The notes beneath the pieces were generated by a model that worked only from the letters and a program-made list of their open reading frames with translations, searched no databases and was not told the origin of the DNA. From the NCBI GenBank assembly GCA_027041035.1, contig JALULB010000365.1, forward strand, positions 1 through 6,678: a stretch of DNA of 6,678 nucleotides. Reading direction: 5' to 3'. Position 1 is the stretch's first letter, and each line of letters opens with the position of its first letter. Position numbers and translations under genes: made by a program. The DNA comes from Sedimenticola sp. Lineage in GTDB: Bacteria > Pseudomonadota > Gammaproteobacteria > Chromatiales > Chromatiaceae. Of this stretch, positions 4,944-6,678 are shown in pieces.

Positions 4944-5885
4944 ATGACAAACCTGAAACACTGTTCCCGACTGCTGACCGGCATGCTCCTGCTATGCCTG
5001 CACACCGCCATCGCCGCCACCGCCCTGCCCGGACACCTGGTCGACGCCGAATGGCTGAGCGCGCACCTCGACGAGGTGGTGATACTCGACGTGCGCAAGG
5101 AAACCGAAAGCTTCGCAAAGGAAGGCCATATCGAAGGCGCCATCCTGGTCAACGTCAAAAAGGTACGCGTGAAGCGCGACATCGACGGCGTGTCGCTAAC
5201 CCGCATGCGCCCGGACAAGAAGCGGTTCGAGCAATTCATCGCGCGCCACGGCGTCGACAGCGACAGCACCGTCGTCATCACCCATCGCGGCCAAAAACCC
5301 GGCAACGTCGCCGGCGCGGCGCGGCTCTACTGGCAGTTCCGCTACCACGGCTTCGACAACGTGGCCCTGCTGGACGGCGGTAACGCCGCCTGGGTCGACG
5401 CCCTGGAGGACCTGAGCAGCGATACCACGCCGGTCAAAACCGGTCGATTCCATGCCGGCGACCGGAACGACAAGCTGCTCGCCACCACCCCGCTGGTCGC
5501 GCAAGCCGTCGCCGGCGACAACGCCTATGTACCGGTCGACACCCGCCCGCTGCGCTTCCACATCGGCCTGGCGCAACGCGATTACGTCTACGCGCCCGGC
5601 CACCTGCCGCGCTCGCGGCTGTTCCCCTACGCCTTCCTGCATCCCGAACACGGCGCCATGCGCTTCCTGCCCCTGGCCGAGCTGAAAGCCGCCTTCGCCG
5701 ATCTGGACATCGACCCGCAAGCACCGATCATCACCTACTGCAACAGCGGCTACGAAGCCTCCTCCGTGTGGTTCGTGCTGCATGAACTGCTCGGCAACCC
5801 CGACGCGCGCCTGTACGACGGCTCGCTGCACGAATGGACCCAGGACAGCTCGCGGCCGATGACGAAACGCCTGTTCGGCCAGTAA
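4944..5885 (+). CDS. Periplasmic two-domain rhodanese-like sulfurtransferase
   Basis: This is a 313-residue protein. Residues 1-24 form a Sec signal peptide (LLTGMLLLCLHTAIA, cleavage likely near A24/A25), so it acts in the periplasm. C18 lacks a proper lipobox. Domain 1 (about 32-155) has DVRKE (49-53) and GHIEGA (61-66), but its loop reads ITHRGQ, with H114 where a catalytic cysteine would be, so it is structural, as in classic tandem rhodaneses. Domain 2 (about 180-305) has VDTRP (198-202), GHLPRS (219-224) and ITYCNSGYEAS with C266, the persulfide-forming residue, then YDGSLHEW (291-298). The CNSGYEAS loop differs from CRKGVT of thiosulfate sulfurtransferases and CGSGVT of mercaptopyruvate sulfurtransferases, so the sulfur donor is open. 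The family catalyses transfer of sulfane sulfur to a thiophilic acceptor. The start at 4944 has only a weak GAGTAG upstream but gives a proper signal peptide. The radical SAM gene follows after 127 bp in the same direction. Confidence 0.9.
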   Translation: MTNLKHCSRLLTGMLLLCLHTAIAATALPGHLVDAEWLSAHLDEVVILDVRKETESFAKEGHIEGAILVNVKKVRVKRDIDGVSLTRMRPDKKRFEQFIARHGVDSDSTVVITHRGQKPGNVAGAARLYWQFRYHGFDNVALLDGGNAAWVDALEDLSSDTTPVKTGRFHAGDRNDKLLATTPLVAQAVAGDNAYVPVDTRPLRFHIGLAQRDYVYAPGHLPRSRLFPYAFLHPEHGAMRFLPLAELKAAFADLDIDPQAPIITYCNSGYEASSVWFVLHELLGNPDARLYDGSLHEWTQDSSRPMTKRLFGQ

Positions 5886-5968
5886 ACCCACAGCCGCCGA
5901 ACCCGCGCGAACGTTCCGGCGTTTGACTATATCAATGCGCTTTCCGCTCGCGGGAATCCGCCCGTCAC

Positions 5969-5996
5969 CAGTGGTACCATCGGTCCTGAACCACTG
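5969..5996 (+). other. Stem-loop just upstream of the radical SAM gene
   Basis: CAGTGGT (5969-5975) and ACCACTG (5990-5996) form a perfect 7-bp stem with a 14-nt loop, ending 16 nt before the ATG at 6013. The left arm is also part of a 9-nt palindrome, ACCAGTGGT. It may be a weak terminator for the rhodanese gene, a translational control element or an operator. No T-run is seen. A TTGACT at 5923-5928 resembles a -35 box but has no -10 partner. Confidence 0.3.
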
Positions 5997-6012
5997 CCAC
6001 CACCCGATACCC

Positions 6013-6678
6013 ATGTCCACACCTGCCCCGATCCCGACCACCGATGCCGACCAGCAGGCGCTGTTGCCGATCTATCTGGCCACGATGCGCCAGCGCTTCA
6101 AGGCGGAGACCAACCGCCTGACCAGCGGCGCGATGCGCGAGTTGCTTGGCGGAAACCCGGAGGCCGAGCTGTTGGCCTTTCCGTTGAGCTACCTGTACAT
6201 GTTCCACTGGCTGCGGCACAACGTCCCGGCGGTCTATTTCGAGCCGCTGTTGAGCGCTTTCCGCCAGCCGGCACGCTTGTTTCTGATGCGCCTGCTGGTG
6301 GCCGAGACGCCCGAGGCATTCGTCTCCGGCTATATCGCCTATTGGCGTGACCAAACGGATCCGGGTCCGCTGCAACAGGCTCAGCTGAGCTCGTTGCTGA
6401 CGGCGCGCGGCGGCGACGCGGAAGCGCTGGCCGCCGACATGCTCGCCGCCTGGCGCGCGCTGGATCTATTCCAGAAAAGCCACAAGGTGGCCTATGCCGA
6501 ACTGGCGCGGCATGAGCGCAAGCGCTACGACGAGATGCTCGGCGATTCCGATCGCGAGCGCCTGGCGCGGGTCGACGCCCTGCCCGACCCGCGACCCGCT
6601 CGCCAGCGCTTCGCCAAGCTCGGCGTGATCCCGGCGATGGGCTGTCCGCAGACCTGCCGGCATTGCATGTTCATCTGG
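6013..6678 (+). CDS. Radical SAM protein, N-terminal part (cut by window edge)
   Basis: The frame is open from ATG 6013 through the last base, giving 222 residues with no stop. The last residues read GCPQTCRHCMFIW, with C211, C215 and C218 forming the CxxxCxxC motif that holds the 4Fe-4S cluster in radical SAM enzymes. The cluster motif normally starts the TIM-barrel core, so most of the catalytic domain lies beyond the window. The preceding 200 or so residues are mostly predicted helix (for example 14-45, 50-69, 80-96, 120-180) with no motif I recognise, an unusually long N-terminal extension. No good Shine-Dalgarno precedes 6013. GTG 5971 is in frame but less attractive, and M25 (6085) is a later alternative. 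There is no signal peptide, so it is cytoplasmic. The substrate is unknown. The rhodanese upstream hints at sulfur chemistry, but the compartments differ. Confidence 0.85.
   Translation, partial: MSTPAPIPTTDADQQALLPIYLATMRQRFKAETNRLTSGAMRELLGGNPEAELLAFPLSYLYMFHWLRHNVPAVYFEPLLSAFRQPARLFLMRLLVAETPEAFVSGYIAYWRDQTDPGPLQQAQLSSLLTARGGDAEALAADMLAAWRALDLFQKSHKVAYAELARHERKRYDEMLGDSDRERLARVDALPDPRPARQRFAKLGVIPAMGCPQTCRHCMFIW

Noticed and set aside
3584..5305. Very long minus-strand open frame (573 codons) opposite the kinase and rhodanese genes
   Set aside because: It spans two well-supported plus-strand genes and their gap, has no recognisable domain, and is typical of the stop-poor antisense frames of GC-rich coding DNA.
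1..6678. CRISPR array, tRNA, rRNA, insertion sequence or phage attachment site
   Set aside because: No regularly spaced direct repeats, RNA-gene signatures, transposase frames or terminal inverted repeats with target duplications were seen.

Overview
The window looks like a GC-rich gammaproteobacterial chromosome segment, perhaps from a Chromatiales or Ectothiorhodospiraceae-like sulfur bacterium. The grounds are compact GC-rich genes, an RpfC-type hybrid sensor kinase, a periplasmic rhodanese and a REP-like palindrome pair. This placement is an impression from protein and repeat style; no taxonomic marker is present.

Layout. Positions 1-221 are a less GC-rich leader with a 14-bp palindrome and a weak promoter. 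They precede a 73-residue HMA-like ferredoxin-fold protein (222-443, +). A REP-like pair of inverted palindromes (489-567) separates that gene from a convergent minus-strand pair. The upstream member of the pair is 1191-1775 and the downstream member is 585-1130. Each is a single-span membrane protein with a long coiled coil whose core is full of methionine, and both end in the same kind of short tail (SRP...LN...P.MP). A 253-bp divergent control region (1776-2028) follows.

Rightward, 2029-2823 encodes a membrane-anchored extracytoplasmic sensor protein. It stops at an in-frame TAG immediately before a well-preserved second membrane helix (2824-2904). Next is a 572-residue hybrid histidine kinase (3011-4729) with a multi-span RpfC-like input region, a kinase core and a receiver domain, but no HPt domain. 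After a 214-bp gap with a perfect 9-bp inverted repeat comes a secreted two-domain rhodanese (4944-5885). The last gene (6013 to the window edge) is the N-terminal part of a radical SAM protein; its CxxxCxxC motif lies at the very end of the window.

Functional reading (inference). The sensor protein and hybrid kinase may form a split signalling module, with an external HPt and response regulator required. The divergently transcribed coiled-coil pair shares its control region and may be its target or partner. The rhodanese and radical SAM protein are co-oriented and suggest periplasmic sulfur transfer next to an iron-sulfur enzyme, but a pathway link is not demonstrated. The best candidates for undescribed biology are the methionine-core coiled-coil pair and the TAG-interrupted sensor.
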